8,365 bases of DNA from JBJKPP01 sp046706145. Its GTDB lineage: Bacteria; Bacteroidota; Ignavibacteria; Ignavibacteriales; Ignavibacteriaceae. The notes beneath the pieces were generated by a model, which was not told the DNA's origin, did not search any database, and worked only from the letters and a program-made list of their open reading frames with translations. The DNA is taken from NCBI GenBank assembly GCA_046706145.1, contig JBJKPP010000247.1, forward strand, positions 1 through 8,365, read 5' to 3'. This document shows positions 8,108 through 8,365 of this stretch, piece after piece; position 1 is the first letter of the stretch; each line of letters begins with the position of its first letter. Made by a program: the position numbers and the translations under genes.

Positions 8108-8235
8108 TATATCTTATCAAAAAATTTGATCGAGCCGAACAACAAGAGAAAAACCAGAAGGCCGAGAATTATCATTAATATTGACAACACATAAACCTTT
8201 TTTCGATCCCAAATTCCAAAAGAGTGCCATAACAT
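8107..8235 (-). CDS. candidate 42-aa single-span membrane peptide upstream of kdpF
   Basis: I do not recognise this ORF. It starts MLWHSFGIWDRKKVYVLSIL and ends GSIKFFDKI. A basic RKK precedes one long hydrophobic stretch (about residues 14-37), followed by a short charged tail; by the positive-inside rule the N-terminus would be cytoplasmic. Its stop overlaps the kdpF ribosome site, and it is in the same direction and at operon spacing. The layout resembles kdpF itself, so it could be an extra small pump subunit or a leader peptide. Against it, no Shine-Dalgarno precedes the ATG and no family is evident. A second ATG 5 bp downstream in another frame gives a 37-aa product without membrane character and is less likely. 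Confidence 0.5.
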   Translation of the reverse strand: MLWHSFGIWDRKKVYVLSILMIILGLLVFLLLFGSIKFFDKI

Positions 8236-8258
8236 CTACGATTATTTATGTGTTTGTA

Positions 8259-8308
8259 AGACAGCTAAATTATTAGAGTTATGTTGATGATTGTTTTTAA
8301 AGCTGTCT
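8259..8308. repeat. 8-bp perfect inverted repeat in the kdp leader (AGACAGCT/AGCTGTCT)
   Basis: AGACAGCT at 8259-8266 and its exact reverse complement AGCTGTCT at 8301-8308 are separated by 34 AT-rich bases. The arms start 42 bp apart, close to four helical turns, so a dimeric or paired regulator could bind both from the same face. As RNA the loop would be long for a stable hairpin, so a DNA operator is the more likely reading. It lies 24 bp upstream of the first small ORF. Confidence 0.45.
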
Positions 8309-8325
8309 GAATAGTGAACAAAAAC

Positions 8326-8358
8326 TTTTTCAATTTGGCATAGTATTTTTCAAAATGG
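8326..8358. repeat. 13-bp direct repeat with 20-bp period upstream of the kdp locus
   Basis: TTTTTCAATTTGG (8326-8338) and TTTTTCAAAATGG (8346-8358) match at 11 of 13 positions and start 20 bp apart, about two helical turns. On the transcribed strand they read CCA-nn-TTGAAAAA twice. Tandem half-sites at such spacing are common for OmpR/KdpE-type response regulators, so this is a candidate operator. The T-runs make part of the match cheap in AT-rich DNA; the shared CAA and TGG ends are the informative part. Confidence 0.4.
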
Positions 8359-8365
8359 AAAAAAG

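Larger units (their letters stand above)
8236..8365 (-). promoter_or_regulatory. upstream control region of the kdp locus
   Basis: These 130 bp before the first small ORF have no coding frame of note on either strand and contain the two repeats listed separately. The promoter for the operon is presumably here or just beyond the window. I could not find a -35/-10 pair, or a Bacteroidota -33/-7 pair at correct spacing, that I would defend. No ydaO-type c-di-AMP riboswitch, known upstream of kdp genes in some Firmicutes, is visible. Confidence 0.45.

Noticed and set aside
8213..8229. Sigma-54-like promoter TGGCAC-N5-TGGAAT on the minus strand
   Set aside because: The -24 half is perfect, but the -12 element reads GA instead of the nearly invariant GC, and the site lies inside the 42-aa ORF. 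Worth recalling only if a sigma-54 response regulator turns out to be the neighbour.
8193..8230. Alternative start ATG at 8230 in another frame (37-aa product)
   Set aside because: The product lacks hydrophobic or other protein-like character, whereas the overlapping frame gives a clean basic-plus-helix membrane peptide ending on the kdpF ribosome site.
8236..8365. c-di-AMP (ydaO-type) riboswitch in the kdp leader
   Set aside because: The leader is short, AT-rich and lacks the multi-helix, GC-rich conserved core of that class.

Overview
The window carries a nearly complete Kdp high-affinity potassium-uptake locus on the minus strand. It is preceded at the left edge by the 3' end of an unrelated plus-strand peptidase gene. 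The DNA is AT-rich and most starts lack a clear Shine-Dalgarno sequence. The sensor is split into a soluble KdpD-type ATPase/USP protein and a separate membrane histidine kinase, and the peptidase resembles C1 peptidases of Bacteroidota. Together these point to the Bacteroidota/Ignavibacteriota (FCB) group. That assignment rests on family recognition, not on a search.

Layout, left to right. Bases 1-435 (+) hold the C-terminal part of a papain-like (C1) peptidase. After a 60-bp convergent gap comes the end of the kdp locus. In the direction of transcription (right to left) the locus reads: a candidate 42-aa single-span membrane peptide (8107-8235), kdpF (25 aa, 8017-8094), kdpA (6313-8007), kdpB (4252-6294), kdpC (3612-4181), a 139-bp gap, a KdpD N-terminal-type protein (2318-3472), and a HAMP-PAS histidine kinase (496-2337) that overlaps the kdpD stop by 20 bp. 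Two of these genes, kdpF and the 42-aa ORF, are very short and easily missed.

How it works together. KdpA is the K+-selective channel-like subunit. KdpB is the P-type ATPase that energises it. KdpC and KdpF are small single-span accessory subunits. The KdpD-like protein and the adjacent kinase are inferred to do jointly what single-chain KdpD does in E. coli: sense K+ limitation or turgor and phosphorylate a response regulator. No response regulator (KdpE or other) lies in the window, so it must be upstream of base 8365 or elsewhere.

Non-coding DNA. The 130 bp upstream of the first small ORF holds a 13-bp direct repeat with a 20-bp period and an 8-bp perfect inverted repeat whose arms start 42 bp apart. 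Both are candidate regulator sites. The 139-bp kdpC-kdpD gap may hold an internal promoter. No gap exceeds 300 bp. I saw no RNA genes, insertion sequences, CRISPR arrays or convincing terminators. The locus is largely a known system. The points worth a second look are the small upstream membrane ORF, the leader repeats, the split sensor, and the Asp in place of the catalytic Asn in the peptidase.
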